NCBI RefSeq assembly: GCF_000697965.2
Contig: NZ_CP015882.1
Location: forward strand, 930,001-994,000
Direction: 5' to 3'
Origin: Ensifer adhaerens
Lineage (GTDB): Bacteria; Pseudomonadota; Alphaproteobacteria; Rhizobiales; Rhizobiaceae
Length of the DNA: 64,000 bases
The notes beneath the pieces are model-generated. The model was given only the letters and a program-made list of their open reading frames with translations, was not told the DNA's origin and did no database searches. Of the stretch, positions 35,758 to 44,590 are shown in pieces. Position 1 is the first letter of the stretch, and each line of letters starts with the position of its first letter. The translations under genes and the position numbers were made by a program.

Positions 35758-35904
35758 TTTCCAGCTGGTCAAAAATCAGGCATAAAGCACACAGCTGATG
35801 CACATGGCGGGTCTCCTCCCAGTCCGCCGCAGCAGCTGTTCCCCTCTGGAGGTTTTTGACCTTCACACCTTTATGGGCCGCGGTCTTCCGCTGGCCCTTT
35901 TTTC
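35758..35904 (+). ncRNA. candidate trans-acting sRNA with anti-Shine-Dalgarno loop (alpha-r14-like)
   Basis: GGCGG (35806-35810) and CCGCC (35824-35828) close a hairpin whose 13-base loop contains CTCCTCCC, complementary to Shine-Dalgarno sequences. The transcript would end at the strong terminator at 35875-35904. Rhizobial alpha-r14 sRNAs (including NfeR1) are known for unpaired CCUCCUCCC motifs and are of similar size. The 5' end is a guess based on a weak promoter-like pair near 35722 and 35746. No ribosome-binding site or ORF explains this block. Confidence 0.4.
35875..35904 (+). terminator. Rho-independent terminator
   Basis: GGGCCGCGG (35875-35883) pairs with CCGC-T-GGCCC (35888-35897), with one bulged T, and a run of six T follows. 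This is a strong intrinsic terminator for the plus strand with no protein gene immediately before it, which supports a small RNA upstream. Confidence 0.75.
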
Positions 35905-36025
35905 TTTTCTGCGACCCTTCACCTTCGGCAAGGCTCCACGCCACTGTTGCTGCACGCGCAATTGCGTTTCGAAAAAACGTGTTCTGTAATGGGCCGCGTC
36001 ATTGAGCGATGGAGGCGGGAGACCG

Positions 36026-37609
36026 GTGGAGCCGATACATCTGTTCGAACTGGTGATCGGCATGTTTGTCGCGATCATCGCGCTGCACTACGTCGCGCAT
36101 CGGCTCGGCCTGCCGCCGTCGGTGGCGCTTCTTAGCGGTGGCGCGATGCTCGCCTTCATGCCGGGGCTGCCGGCCATCGCGGTCGACCCGGAGCTGGTGC
36201 TCGTCATCTTCTTGCCGCCGCTGCTCCTCGACGGCGCCTGGACGATCGCGGTCGGCCGCCTGCGCCGTCACCTGATCGGCATCGCCTCGCTTGCGATCGG
36301 CGCAGTGTTTTTTACCGCGGCCGTCGTTGCCGTCGTGACGCACCTCATCTTCCCGTCCCTGCCTTGGGCCGCATGCGCCGCACTCGGGGCGATCGTCTCG
36401 CCGCCCGACGCCGTCTCGGCACGGGCCGTGCTGCAGCGCGTGCAGTTGCCGCGACGGCTGCAGATCCTGCTCGAAGGCGAAAGCCTGCTCAACGACGCAA
36501 GCGGACTGGTATTGTTCCGCTTCGCGATCGCCGCCGGCGTCACCGGGGCATTTAGCGCCGGCGAGGCGGTCGGCAACTTCTTCCTGCTGGCGATCGGCGG
36601 TGCCCTTGTCGGCCTCGCCATCGGTACGGCGTGGGTGCTGCTTGCCCGCCGCCTCGGAGATGAGTACCTGATCATCGCCGCGACGGCCCTTTTGTCCTGG
36701 ACGTCCTACCTGCTCGGCGAGTTCCTGCATGTTTCCGGCGTGATCGCGACAGTTACCACCGGCCTCGTCGCCAGTTGGCACCAGCACACCGTGCTCTCGG
36801 CCGCCACCCGTATGCGCGGCTCCGCCTTCTGGACCGTCATCGTCTTCCTGATGGAGGCCGCGGTTTTCATCCTGATCGGCCTGTCGCTTCGCGGCGTGGT
36901 CGAGCGCGGCGGCGGGTTCGAGACCGTTGCAGCGACCTTGGGGTGGCCGATCCTCATGGTGCTCTTCGCGCTCACTGTCGCCCGCTTCTTCTGGGTGTTC
37001 GGTTCCGACTTCGCAATCTGGCTTGGCAACAGGCTGGGGCTCAAGCGCTACACGCCGGTCGGCGCGCGCGGTGCGACCGTGCTTTCCTGGGCCGGCGTTC
37101 GCGGCGTGGTAACGCTCGCCCTTGCGCTGAGCGTGCCCGAAGGCTTCCCCGGCCGGGACTTCATCCTGGTGACCTCCTTTGCCGTGATCCTTGGAACGGT
37201 GCTGATCCAGGGAACGACGCTCGGGCGGGTGATCGCCTGGGCGAGGCTCGTCGAGCCTTCGTCTGAAAAGGCGCCCCTCACCCTAAGCCAGGCCGAGGCG
37301 GCGATGGCCCAGGCGCAGCTCATCACCATTCAAAGCCGCGCCTATGACACGGCGGGCAATCTCATCCATCCGCAATTGCTGGACCGCTATCAGCGCCGAG
37401 CGGTTTCGATCGTCGACTATGCCGCGCGCACGGAGCATTACACGCCGATCCTCCACGCCCATTTCGACGTCGTGCTCGAAGCGGTCGCGACCGGGCGGCG
37501 CGAACTCATCCGGCTTCATCGCGCCGGCGAAATCGACGATGAAACGCTGCACGAACTGGAGCGCGATCTCGACCTTGAGGAATTGAGCGCAATATCTGCC
37601 AAGGCGTGA
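36026..37609 (+). CDS. CPA1 family Na+/H+ antiporter
   Basis: 527 aa with a GTG start at 36026, chosen because GGAG followed by GGGAGA lies just upstream; a TTG at 36002 would place the ribosome-binding sequence inside the gene. About 12 helices. ILLEGESLLNDASGLVLFRFA carries the conserved ND pair of the ion-binding helix 5, and SWAGVRGVVTLALALSVP is the helix-10-like signature of NhaP/NHE proteins. The C-terminal cytoplasmic tail is about 120 residues. It exchanges Na+ or K+ for H+ at the inner membrane. Confidence 0.92.
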   Translation: MEPIHLFELVIGMFVAIIALHYVAHRLGLPPSVALLSGGAMLAFMPGLPAIAVDPELVLVIFLPPLLLDGAWTIAVGRLRRHLIGIASLAIGAVFFTAAVVAVVTHLIFPSLPWAACAALGAIVSPPDAVSARAVLQRVQLPRRLQILLEGESLLNDASGLVLFRFAIAAGVTGAFSAGEAVGNFFLLAIGGALVGLAIGTAWVLLARRLGDEYLIIAATALLSWTSYLLGEFLHVSGVIATVTTGLVASWHQHTVLSAATRMRGSAFWTVIVFLMEAAVFILIGLSLRGVVERGGGFETVAATLGWPILMVLFALTVARFFWVFGSDFAIWLGNRLGLKRYTPVGARGATVLSWAGVRGVVTLALALSVPEGFPGRDFILVTSFAVILGTVLIQGTTLGRVIAWARLVEPSSEKAPLTLSQAEAAMAQAQLITIQSRAYDTAGNLIHPQLLDRYQRRAVSIVDYAARTEHYTPILHAHFDVVLEAVATGRRELIRLHRAGEIDDETLHELERDLDLEELSAISAKA

Positions 37610-37669
37610 GCCTCTTGCCCGAACGTTTCTTTCCATTTTCTCCTTTGACATGAGGGGCGGATGTCCTAG

Positions 37670-38209
37670 ATGTCCGCAAATTGGCGCCAAGTATCGAGGA
37701 GCTTGAGAGCGATCAAGAAGTCAAAGGCGCCGAAACCACCAAAACCGAAGACGCTGTTGCAGAAGCTGGCTGCCTCGCCCGAGAAACTGTTTTCGGGTTC
37801 GTTTCGCCAGCAATGTGCAGCACTTTGCTATCGTTACGTGCCTGACGGCGCGATCGAGATCCTTGTGGTGACGTCGCGCGACAGCGGCCGCTGGCTCATT
37901 CCAAAAGGCTGGCCGATGAAACAGAAGGAACCGCACGAGGCCGCGGCGATCGAAGCCTTGCAGGAGGCCGGTGTTCGCGGGAAAGTTCGCAAGAAGCCGA
38001 TTGGCAGCTACACCTACTTAAAGATGCTCGATGACGGCGACGTGGTGCCCTGTATCGTTGACATCTTCCAGATCGAAGTCACCAAGCTGGCGGAAAAATA
38101 CAAGGAGAAAGGCGAGCGTTTGGTCGCCTGGGTCAGCCCCGATGAAGCGGCGCGGCGCGTCCGCGAAATCGAGCTCAAATCGCTTCTGGTCGACTTCAAG
38201 CCGCGGTGA
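37670..38209 (+). CDS. Nudix-fold protein with degenerate Nudix box
   Basis: 179 aa. The fold is recognisable from SGRWLIPKGWP and a box-like helix EAAAIEALQEAGV. Compared with the consensus GX5EX7REUXEEXGU, the first Glu is Lys, the Arg is Ile and one of the EE pair is Gln. Loss of metal ligands suggests altered or absent hydrolase activity. Alphaproteobacterial relatives with the KGWP motif are diphosphoinositol-polyphosphate-phosphohydrolase-like. The N-terminal 35 residues are a Lys/Pro-rich extension. It is convergent with the WGR gene and has a weak ribosome-binding site. Confidence 0.8.
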   Translation: MSANWRQVSRSLRAIKKSKAPKPPKPKTLLQKLAASPEKLFSGSFRQQCAALCYRYVPDGAIEILVVTSRDSGRWLIPKGWPMKQKEPHEAAAIEALQEAGVRGKVRKKPIGSYTYLKMLDDGDVVPCIVDIFQIEVTKLAEKYKEKGERLVAWVSPDEAARRVREIELKSLLVDFKPR

Positions 38210-38228
38210 AGTCGCGCACCTTTCCGGA

Positions 38229-38477
38229 TCACATCCTCGGACGATAGCCGCGCTGACGTTTGCTACGCGTTAGCTCGAGGAAGAGTTTGACCGCCTCCTC
38301 CTCCCGCGCGAAGTGGTGCACCATCATCTGGCCGTGACTTCCGATCCGTCCCCAGCGCCGCGTCAGGCACGCCTCGCCCAATAGGGACATGGAGATCTGC
38401 ATGGAGTAGTAGCGCGCCATGTTTCTGGCCGCGTCCCTTCGCTCGACATAGATCTGGTAGGGCTGAACGATCGTCAT
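38229..38477 (-). CDS. WGR domain protein
   Basis: 82 aa from the ATG at 38477, the start used by the family (MTIVQPYQIYVERRD); the frame is open to 38549. It consists almost entirely of a WGR domain: RRWGRIGSHGQ near residues 40-50, then a helix EEAVKLFLELTRSKRQRGY. WGR domains occur in PARP proteins and bind nucleic-acid ends. Free-standing rhizobial versions of this length are common and uncharacterised. It lies 19 bases from the Nudix stop, tail to tail. Confidence 0.82.
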   Translation of the reverse strand: MTIVQPYQIYVERRDAARNMARYYSMQISMSLLGEACLTRRWGRIGSHGQMMVHHFAREEEAVKLFLELTRSKRQRGYRPRM

Positions 38478-38625
38478 GCGCGAAGATTCGGCGATCGGCG
38501 CGCATAGGTCCAACGAGAGTTTTGAATCGATCACGTGCGACCGATTCATTTTGGTGATCTGTCACGACCCTTGCCGCAACGGATAAGGGTCAACGGGCGC
38601 ACCGGCGAAAGCTCCGCAGACAAGC

Positions 38626-38656
38626 AAAAGCCGGAACGGCGTGCACCGATCCGGCC
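38626..38656 (-). terminator. Rho-independent terminator of the fucose operon
   Basis: On the minus strand GCCGGA (complement of 38650-38655) pairs with TCCGGC (complement of 38630-38635), with a further CGG/CCG pair in the 14-base insert, followed by TTTT. It lies 22 bases after the stop of the L-fuconate dehydratase gene, the last gene of the long minus-strand operon. Confidence 0.65.
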
Positions 38657-38677
38657 TTCGAAATCTTGAAGCCTTGG

Positions 38678-39955
38678 TTAGCCGCGGAACGTGTAGTCTG
38701 CGATCGACTGCGGTTTCATCTCGATCGAGAAACCCGGCCGCTGCGGCGGCATATAGGCGGCATTCTCGATCACGCAGGGGTCGAGGAAGTGTTCGTGCAG
38801 ATGGTCGACATATTCGATGACGCGACCATCCTTGGTGCCGGAAACCGCCAGATAGTCGATCATCGACAGATGCTGGACATATTCGCACAAGCCGACGCCA
38901 CCGGCATGCGGCCAGACCGGCAGCCCGTATTTGGCGGCGACGAGCAGCACCGCCAGAACCTCGTTCAGGCCCCCCATCCGGCAACTATCGATCTGGACGA
39001 TGTCGATCGCGCCCTCGGCGATGAACTGCTTGAACATGATGCGGTTCTGGCACATCTCGCCGGTTGCGACCTTCACCGGTCCGATCGCCTCGCGGATCTT
39101 GCGGTGACCGGCAACGTCGTCGGGGCTCGTCGGCTCCTCGATGAAGAAGGGCTTGGCAAAAGCGAGCTGCTTGACCCAGTCGATCGCCTCGCCGACTTCC
39201 CAGACCTGGTTGGCGTCGATCATCAAATAGCGGTCCGGGCCGATCACCTCGCGCGCGATCGTCAGTCGCCGGATGTCGTCGGCAAGGTCGCGACCGACCT
39301 TCATCTTGATATGGTTGAAACCTTCGTCAATCGCCTCCTGGGCGAGACGCCGGAGCTTATCGTCGTCATAACCGAGCCAGCCGGCCGATGTCGTGTAGCA
39401 GGCATAGCCTTCCTTCTCGAGCGTCGCGATGCGCTGAGCCTTGCCGGGTTCGGCCCTGCTGAGGATGGCGACCGCCTCGTCACGCGTCAGCACGTCGGTC
39501 ATGTAGCGATAGTCGACGATATCGGCGATCTCTTCCGGCGACATTTCGGCGACAAGCCGCCAGACGGGCTTGCCCGCCTCCTTGGCAAGCAGGTCCCAGA
39601 CGGCGTTGACGACGGCGCCGGTCGCCAGATGCATCGCACCTTTCTCCGGACCGATCCAGCGCAGCTGGCTGTCGCTGGTCAGGTGCCGCCAGAACCGGCC
39701 GGGATGGGCGAGAATGTCTGATGTCTCCTGGCCGACGATCAGATGCCGCATGGCCTTGATCGCCATGCAGCAAATGTCGTTGCCGCGGCCGATAGTGAAG
39801 GTGAGACCATGGCCCGCAAGTCCCTCCCGATCGGTGTCGAGGATGACATAGGCCGCGGAATAGTCCGGGTCCGGGTTCATCGCGTCGGAACCGTCGAGGC
39901 TCTGCGAGGTCGGAAAGCGCAGGTCGAAGACGCGCAGATCAGTGATGCGGGTCAT
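38678..39955 (-). CDS. L-fuconate dehydratase
   Basis: 425 aa from the ATG at 39955 (GGAGTG upstream). Enolase superfamily. The key positions fall where they do in the characterised Xanthomonas FucD: KMK with K217/K219, metal ligands D247, E273 or E274 and E300, and general acid/base H350. It removes water from L-fuconate to give 2-keto-3-deoxy-L-fuconate. It is followed upstream by the FAH-family hydrolase and SDR that complete the pathway. Function is assigned from motif spacing and gene context. Confidence 0.88.
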   Translation of the reverse strand: MTRITDLRVFDLRFPTSQSLDGSDAMNPDPDYSAAYVILDTDREGLAGHGLTFTIGRGNDICCMAIKAMRHLIVGQETSDILAHPGRFWRHLTSDSQLRWIGPEKGAMHLATGAVVNAVWDLLAKEAGKPVWRLVAEMSPEEIADIVDYRYMTDVLTRDEAVAILSRAEPGKAQRIATLEKEGYACYTTSAGWLGYDDDKLRRLAQEAIDEGFNHIKMKVGRDLADDIRRLTIAREVIGPDRYLMIDANQVWEVGEAIDWVKQLAFAKPFFIEEPTSPDDVAGHRKIREAIGPVKVATGEMCQNRIMFKQFIAEGAIDIVQIDSCRMGGLNEVLAVLLVAAKYGLPVWPHAGGVGLCEYVQHLSMIDYLAVSGTKDGRVIEYVDHLHEHFLDPCVIENAAYMPPQRPGFSIEMKPQSIADYTFRG

Positions 39956-39974
39956 GGTCACTCCAGTCTTATGA

Positions 39975-40820
39975 TCAATCGTCCGCGCGCACGGACTGCT
40001 TCTGGCTGCCGAGGCCCTCGATGCCGAGTTCGACGACGTCGCCGGCCTTAAGGTAACGCGGCGGCTTCATGCCCATGCCGACGCCGGGCGGCGTGCCGGT
40101 CGAGATGATGTCGCCCGGCTGCAGCGACATGAACTGCGACAGGTAGGAGACGAGGTAGGCAACGCCATAGACCATGGTCTTCGACGAGCCGTTCTGCATG
40201 GTTTCGCCGTTGACCTTCAGCCACATCGGCAGGTTCTGCGGGTCCGCCACTTCGTCCTTGGTCACCAGCCACGGGCCTGTCGGACCAAAGGTGTCGCAGG
40301 ACTTGCCCTTGGTCCACTGCCCCTGGCGCTCGATCTGGAAGGCGCGTTCGGAGACGTCGTGCACGGTGCAGTAGCCGGCGACATAGTCGAGTGCTTCCGC
40401 CTCGGTGACGTACTTGGCCTTGCGGCCGATGACGACGCCGAGTTCCACTTCCCAGTCGGTCTTCTCCGAGCCGCGCGGAATGATCAGGTCGTCATTCGGG
40501 CCAACGATCGCCGACGTCGCCTTCATGAAGATGATCGGTTCGGAGGGAACCGTGGCGCCCGTCTCGGCGGCATGGTCGGAGTAGTTGAGGCCGATGCAGA
40601 TGAACTTGCCGGTACCGGCCACGCAAGGGCCGAGCCGCTGGTTGCCGTCGACAGCCGGAAGGCCGGCGAGATCGAGTGCCTCGAGTTCGGCGAGTTTGTC
40701 CGGGTCGAGCGCCGCACCTGAGAAATCGGCGACGTGGCCGGAAAGATCACGCAAGGTGCCGTTCGCATCGAGGATGCCCGGCTTTTCCTGGCCCGGGAGG
40801 CCGTAACGAAGAAGTTTCAT
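39975..40820 (-). CDS. fumarylacetoacetate hydrolase family, likely 2,4-diketo-3-deoxy-L-fuconate hydrolase
   Basis: 281 aa from the ATG at 40820 (MKLLRYGLPGQEKPG); the longer frame to 41237 is antisense to the SDR gene. The FAH core is complete: FICIGLNYSDHAAETG, EKTDWEVELGVVIGRKAKYV (metal-binding E..E) and DIISTGTPPGVGMG. In the non-phosphorylating L-fucose pathway this enzyme cleaves 2,4-diketo-3-deoxy-L-fuconate to pyruvate and L-lactate. General annotations of such genes include ureidoglycolate lyase, which does not fit here. It lies between the dehydratase and SDR genes. Confidence 0.85.
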   Translation of the reverse strand: MKLLRYGLPGQEKPGILDANGTLRDLSGHVADFSGAALDPDKLAELEALDLAGLPAVDGNQRLGPCVAGTGKFICIGLNYSDHAAETGATVPSEPIIFMKATSAIVGPNDDLIIPRGSEKTDWEVELGVVIGRKAKYVTEAEALDYVAGYCTVHDVSERAFQIERQGQWTKGKSCDTFGPTGPWLVTKDEVADPQNLPMWLKVNGETMQNGSSKTMVYGVAYLVSYLSQFMSLQPGDIISTGTPPGVGMGMKPPRYLKAGDVVELGIEGLGSQKQSVRADD

Positions 40821-40845
40821 ATCTCTGCTTCCTGCTTGTCTGTTG

Positions 40846-41580
40846 TCAGATGGTCCAGCCGCCATCGATGGCATAGGCCTGGCCGGTCGTATAGGTGGCG
40901 CCCGCGAGATGGACGGCAAGGTCGGCGATCTCTTCCGGGGTGCCGAGACGTCCCATTGGCTGGCGGGCGATAAAGGCGGCACGCGCAGTTTCATAGTCTC
41001 CCTGGGCGCGCATGCGGTCCTGCAGCGACGGGCTTTCGACGGTGCCCGGGCAAATGGCGTTGCAGCGAATGCCCTCAGACACGTAATCGGCTGCGACGGC
41101 CTTTGTGAGACCGATGACGGCGGCCTTGGTGACGCCGTAGGCAAACCGGTTGGGTACGCCCTTGATGCTGGAAGCGACCGAAGCCATGTTGATGATCGCG
41201 CCGTCCTTGCGGACAAGCATGCCCGGAAGGACCGCACGAATGGTGCGGATCATCGCCTTGACGTTGAGGTCGAGCGCGAACTCCAGATCGCTATCCTTCA
41301 TCTCCAGGATCGAACCGGCATGCACGAAACCGGCGCAGTTGAAGAGGACGTCGACGGCGCCGATCTCTGCCACGAGCGCTTCGACCGCTTGCGTGTCGAG
41401 AACGTCGAGCCGGTGCGTTTCGACGTCGGCTTCCTTTGCAAGTGCCGCAAGCGCATCGGTATTGATATCGGTCGCGTGCACCTTTGCGCCGGCCTTCACA
41501 AAGGCCAAAGCCGAAGCGCGGCCGATGCCTTGAGCCGCAGCCGTAATCAGGACGACCTTGCCTTTAAGATCCGCTGTCAT
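40846..41580 (-). CDS. SDR family dehydrogenase, likely 2-keto-3-deoxy-L-fuconate dehydrogenase
   Basis: 244 aa from the ATG at 41580. TGxxxGxG-like cofactor loop (ITAAAQGIGRASA, with Ala for the usual Thr-Gly), NCAGFVHAG, and the catalytic Ser and YGVTK (Tyr-Lys). D in VHATDIN at the end of strand 2 favours NAD+. It would oxidise 2-keto-3-deoxy-L-fuconate to the 2,4-diketo acid. Placement between MaoC and FAH genes in the fucose operon supports this. An L-fucose dehydrogenase role cannot be excluded. Confidence 0.82.
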   Translation of the reverse strand: MTADLKGKVVLITAAAQGIGRASALAFVKAGAKVHATDINTDALAALAKEADVETHRLDVLDTQAVEALVAEIGAVDVLFNCAGFVHAGSILEMKDSDLEFALDLNVKAMIRTIRAVLPGMLVRKDGAIINMASVASSIKGVPNRFAYGVTKAAVIGLTKAVAADYVSEGIRCNAICPGTVESPSLQDRMRAQGDYETARAAFIARQPMGRLGTPEEIADLAVHLAGATYTTGQAYAIDGGWTI

Positions 41581-41590
41581 TCTCGATCCC

Positions 41591-42037
41591 TCATGCTTTG
41601 CGTTCAACGACCAGGATATGGTCGGCGGCGAGAACGACCTCGCCACGCTGGTTGATGACTTCTAACCGTTCGACGATGCGTCCCGCCTTCGGCCGCTTCG
41701 GATCGTCCTCCTTGGCGGCGATCGTCACGCGGGTACGGATCGTATCGCCGATATGAACCGGGCGCACGAAGCGCAGACGATCATAGCCGTAGGAAAACGC
41801 AACCGGATTGATCAAAGATGCGGTCAGCCCGACCCCGATCGAAAAGATCATGGTGCCGTGGGCGATGCGCTGGCCGCCCGGCAGGGTCTTGGCGAACTCC
41901 GCATCCATGTGGTGCGGAAAGAAATCGCCGGTGTGGCCGGCATGAACGACGAAGTCGGTTTCGGTAATCGTCCGGCCCGTCGTCAGGCGCTCATGGCCGA
42001 GCTCGTAGTCTTCGAAATGGATGATCTGTTCCGACAT
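41591..42037 (-). CDS. MaoC family hydratase/dehydratase
   Basis: 148 aa from the ATG at 42037. Hot-dog fold with the hydratase-2 motif: [26 protein letters not shown], containing the D..H pair. MaoC-type enzymes hydrate enoyl-CoA or related thioesters. No step of the canonical fucose route needs this, so it may process a side product or belong to a parallel substrate. A second MaoC gene is at 53080. It overlaps nothing and lies 1 base from the oxidoreductase stop. Confidence 0.82.
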   Translation of the reverse strand: MSEQIIHFEDYELGHERLTTGRTITETDFVVHAGHTGDFFPHHMDAEFAKTLPGGQRIAHGTMIFSIGVGLTASLINPVAFSYGYDRLRFVRPVHIGDTIRTRVTIAAKEDDPKRPKAGRIVERLEVINQRGEVVLAADHILVVERKA

Positions 42038-42038
42038 C

Positions 42039-43118
42039 TCAGCGTCCCGGAAGTGGCGCGATCGCCGTGGCCGGCGCGGCACTCGATTGATAGGCGGCCT
42101 CGACCAGGGCCATTGTCTGCCAGGCGTCTTCCACCGAGCCGATCAGCTCCGGGTCTTCGCCGGAGGCGAAACGCTGCAGATTGGCCATTCGGTTGGCGAA
42201 GGCGTCGGGGAACCAGGCGCCTTCAAGCGGAACCGACACCCACTCGACAGCCCCGGTTGGCCGGATCCAGAGCTCGTCGGGCTCGCCCTTGGGATAGTCG
42301 AGGTTGACACCGAGTTTTACATAAGCAGCACCCGACGTGCCCGAAATGCGGAACTCGCAGGCCTGGAACTTGCGGCCGAAATCATGGTCGTGATTGACCG
42401 AAAGTACGCAGCGCACGCGGTCGCCATAGTCGAGGATCGCAGCCGTCCGTGTCTGGGCGACCTCATGGTTCGGATGGCCGATCGTCTTTGCATGCACGCC
42501 CAATGGATTGCCAAGCAGGCCGCGCACGAGATCCAGATAGTGGATCGAGTGCATGGCGATCTCGATGCGCGGCAGGCCCTTCAAGAAGGGCCACAGACCC
42601 CAGGGCGTAGCAAGTGCAAGCCAGGCGTCGAAATCGACGACCTCGCCGAGGTATCCCTTGGCGATCGCGTCTTTCAGCGCCAGCATCATCGGCGCGAAGC
42701 GGAGCTGGAAATTGACCGCCGCCTTCAGTTTGCGCGTCCGGCAGAGCTCGAGAATGGCGGTCGCGGCTTCAAGGTCCGAGCCCATCGGCTTCTGGATGAG
42801 GGCAGCGGCGCCGATCGGAAGCTTCGCCAGGATGGCGGCATGGGCCGCCGGCGGGGTCGCCAGATCAAAGATTGCATCAGCGACCGCAAGCGCATCCTCT
42901 TCCCGTTCGAAGGCGGGAATGCGCCAGGCGCCGGCAAGCTTCGCGGCCTTCTCCCGGTCTGGATCATAAAGGCCCGCGACTGGGAAGCCGGCCTGGCGAT
43001 AAGCCGGCAGATGTGCGTCGCCGACGATGCTGCCGGCGCCGAAGATCACGATCGGCCGGGGCTCTGCCGGTTTCGGCCACCACTGCCTGAGCGCGCCCGG
43101 ATCGAAATTTTCAGCCAT
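42039..43118 (-). CDS. Gfo/Idh/MocA family oxidoreductase
   Basis: 359 aa. N-terminal Rossmann fold ([22 protein letters not shown], about residues 23-44), QKPMG near 110 in place of the usual EKP motif, and a C-terminal alpha/beta domain with [19 protein letters not shown]. Such enzymes oxidise sugars at C1 or other positions with NAD(P). It is a candidate L-fucose 1-dehydrogenase. The Gln in the QKP motif is conservative in position but unusual. It overlaps the mutarotase gene by 8 bases. Confidence 0.82.
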   Translation of the reverse strand: MAENFDPGALRQWWPKPAEPRPIVIFGAGSIVGDAHLPAYRQAGFPVAGLYDPDREKAAKLAGAWRIPAFEREEDALAVADAIFDLATPPAAHAAILAKLPIGAAALIQKPMGSDLEAATAILELCRTRKLKAAVNFQLRFAPMMLALKDAIAKGYLGEVVDFDAWLALATPWGLWPFLKGLPRIEIAMHSIHYLDLVRGLLGNPLGVHAKTIGHPNHEVAQTRTAAILDYGDRVRCVLSVNHDHDFGRKFQACEFRISGTSGAAYVKLGVNLDYPKGEPDELWIRPTGAVEWVSVPLEGAWFPDAFANRMANLQRFASGEDPELIGSVEDAWQTMALVEAAYQSSAAPATAIAPLPGR

Positions 43119-43461
43119 TGTGGGAGACCTTGCCGTCGTGATGGAAGACCTCTTCCATCATCGCCCACCACTCGCCTTCCTGGCGCGTCTCAAGCGGCTT
43201 CTGGCAGGGCATACAGACCGACCACCATTCCTGGTTCTTCGGATGTGCGGCCATCTTGGCCATGTCCGCCTCAAAATCAGAGCCGACATACTCCCAGTAG
43301 CCGAAGAGCAGGTTTTCCGGCTCCTTGAGGAAGATCGAATAGTTGGTAACGTTGCACTCGGAAATCAGCGCGAGGATCTCCGGCCAGACGGCGGCGTGCA
43401 ACGCCTTGTATTCGGCGACCTTGGACGCCTCCAGACCGATCACCATTCCCATTCGCTGCAT
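43111..43461 (-). CDS. L-rhamnose/L-fucose mutarotase family protein
   Basis: 116 aa, RhaM/YiiL-type dimeric alpha-beta barrel: RMGMVIGLEASKVAEYKALHAAVWPEIL near the N-terminus (split across residues 3-30) contains the conserved Tyr and His, and NYSIFL and WWSVC are also family features. It interconverts alpha and beta anomers of the deoxysugar so that the dehydrogenase has its preferred form. Good ribosome-binding site GGGAGG. In this operon L-fucose is the likely substrate. Confidence 0.88.
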   Translation of the reverse strand: MQRMGMVIGLEASKVAEYKALHAAVWPEILALISECNVTNYSIFLKEPENLLFGYWEYVGSDFEADMAKMAAHPKNQEWWSVCMPCQKPLETRQEGEWWAMMEEVFHHDGKVSHNG

Positions 43462-43476
43462 GATGACCTCCCTATC

Positions 43477-44589
43477 CTAGCCCCGAAACTCGCGGGTAAA
43501 CTCGTCGATCGAGCGGGCGCGCACGGCATCCCAGTCCCAGGAAATCCCGATGCCTGGCTCGGACGGCGCCAATGCGCGACCGTTCCGGATCTCCATGCCC
43601 TTGGTCGTGAGATCATCGAGCTGCGGAATGTACTCAACATATTTGCCGTTCGGCACGGCGCAGACGAGGCTGACATGCAGCTCCATCAGGAAGTGCGGGC
43701 AGACCGGAATGTCGAAGGCTTCCGCCGCATGCGCGACTTTCAACCACGGCGTGATGCCGCCGATACGGGCAACGTCGACCTGGACGATCGAGCAGGCGCC
43801 CTTCTGCATGTATTCGCGGAAATGACGGATCGAGTACATGGATTCACCCACCGCAATCGGCGTGGGCGTCGAGCGCGTCAACCGGATATGACCGTCGAGA
43901 TCGTCGGCCGGCAGCGGCTCCTCGATCCAGGCAAGGTCGAGCTCCTTCAGCCTGGACGCGCGGCGGATCGCCTCGTCGACGGTGAAGCCCTGGTTGCAGT
44001 CGGTCATGATCTCGAAGCCGTCGCCGAGCGCCTTGCGCATTGCCGACAGGCGATCGTAATCCTCCGAGCCGTGCGGCTTGCCGATCTTCACCTTCGAACC
44101 TGAAAAGCCCTTGGTCTTGGCGGCAAGCGCGTCCTCGACCAGCGCTTCCTTTTCGATGTGCAGCCAGCCGCCCTCGGTGGTGTAGAGGGGGCAGCTTTCC
44201 TTGGCGCCGCCGGCAAGCTTCCAGAGCGGCAGCTTCTGCTTTTTGGCGCGCAGGTCCCAAAGTGCTGTGTCAACTGCCGCCAGCGCCAGCGCCGTTATCG
44301 GGCCGATCGTCGTCGCGTGGGTCGCAAATTCTAGTCTGTGCCAGATCGCCTCGATGCAATCGGCATCCTCGCCGATCAGGATCGGCACCAGGTGGTCGGA
44401 GAGAAGCCGCATCACCGACGAACCGCCGGTACCGATCGTATAGCTGTAGCCGGTGCCCGTCGCACCATCGCTGTCGGTGATGGTGACGATCGGGGTTTCC
44501 TGGCTGACGAAGCTCTGGATCGCATCGGTCCGCTTCACCTTCGGCGGCAGGTCGACCATGCGCAGTTCAATTTTCTCGATTCTTGCCAT
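43477..44589 (-). CDS. mandelate racemase/muconate lactonizing family enzyme
   Basis: 370 aa enolase-superfamily protein. KVK at 166-168, metal ligands D197, E223 and E249, and a His299/Asp272 dyad put it in the mandelate-racemase subgroup (Lys plus His-Asp bases). Members dehydrate or epimerise sugar acids. It is a second enolase-superfamily enzyme in the same operon as the L-fuconate dehydratase, so it may act on a related acid or on an epimer. The exact reaction is unknown. It lies next to the ABC ATPase gene with 1 base between. Confidence 0.85.
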   Translation of the reverse strand: MARIEKIELRMVDLPPKVKRTDAIQSFVSQETPIVTITDSDGATGTGYSYTIGTGGSSVMRLLSDHLVPILIGEDADCIEAIWHRLEFATHATTIGPITALALAAVDTALWDLRAKKQKLPLWKLAGGAKESCPLYTTEGGWLHIEKEALVEDALAAKTKGFSGSKVKIGKPHGSEDYDRLSAMRKALGDGFEIMTDCNQGFTVDEAIRRASRLKELDLAWIEEPLPADDLDGHIRLTRSTPTPIAVGESMYSIRHFREYMQKGACSIVQVDVARIGGITPWLKVAHAAEAFDIPVCPHFLMELHVSLVCAVPNGKYVEYIPQLDDLTTKGMEIRNGRALAPSEPGIGISWDWDAVRARSIDEFTREFRG

Positions 44590-44590
44590 G

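Larger units (their letters stand above)
35385..36025. other. intergenic region with hairpin and candidate sRNA
   Basis: About 640 bases without a convincing protein gene. It contains a 30-base perfect-looking palindrome (35591-35620), a second CCTCCTCCC tract near 35653 and the candidate small RNA at about 35758-35904. The short ORFs seen here lack ribosome-binding sites. Confidence 0.5.

Noticed and set aside
39975..41237. Longer start for the FAH-family gene
   Set aside because: The additional 139 codons run through the SDR gene in another frame; MKLLRYG at 40820 is the family start.
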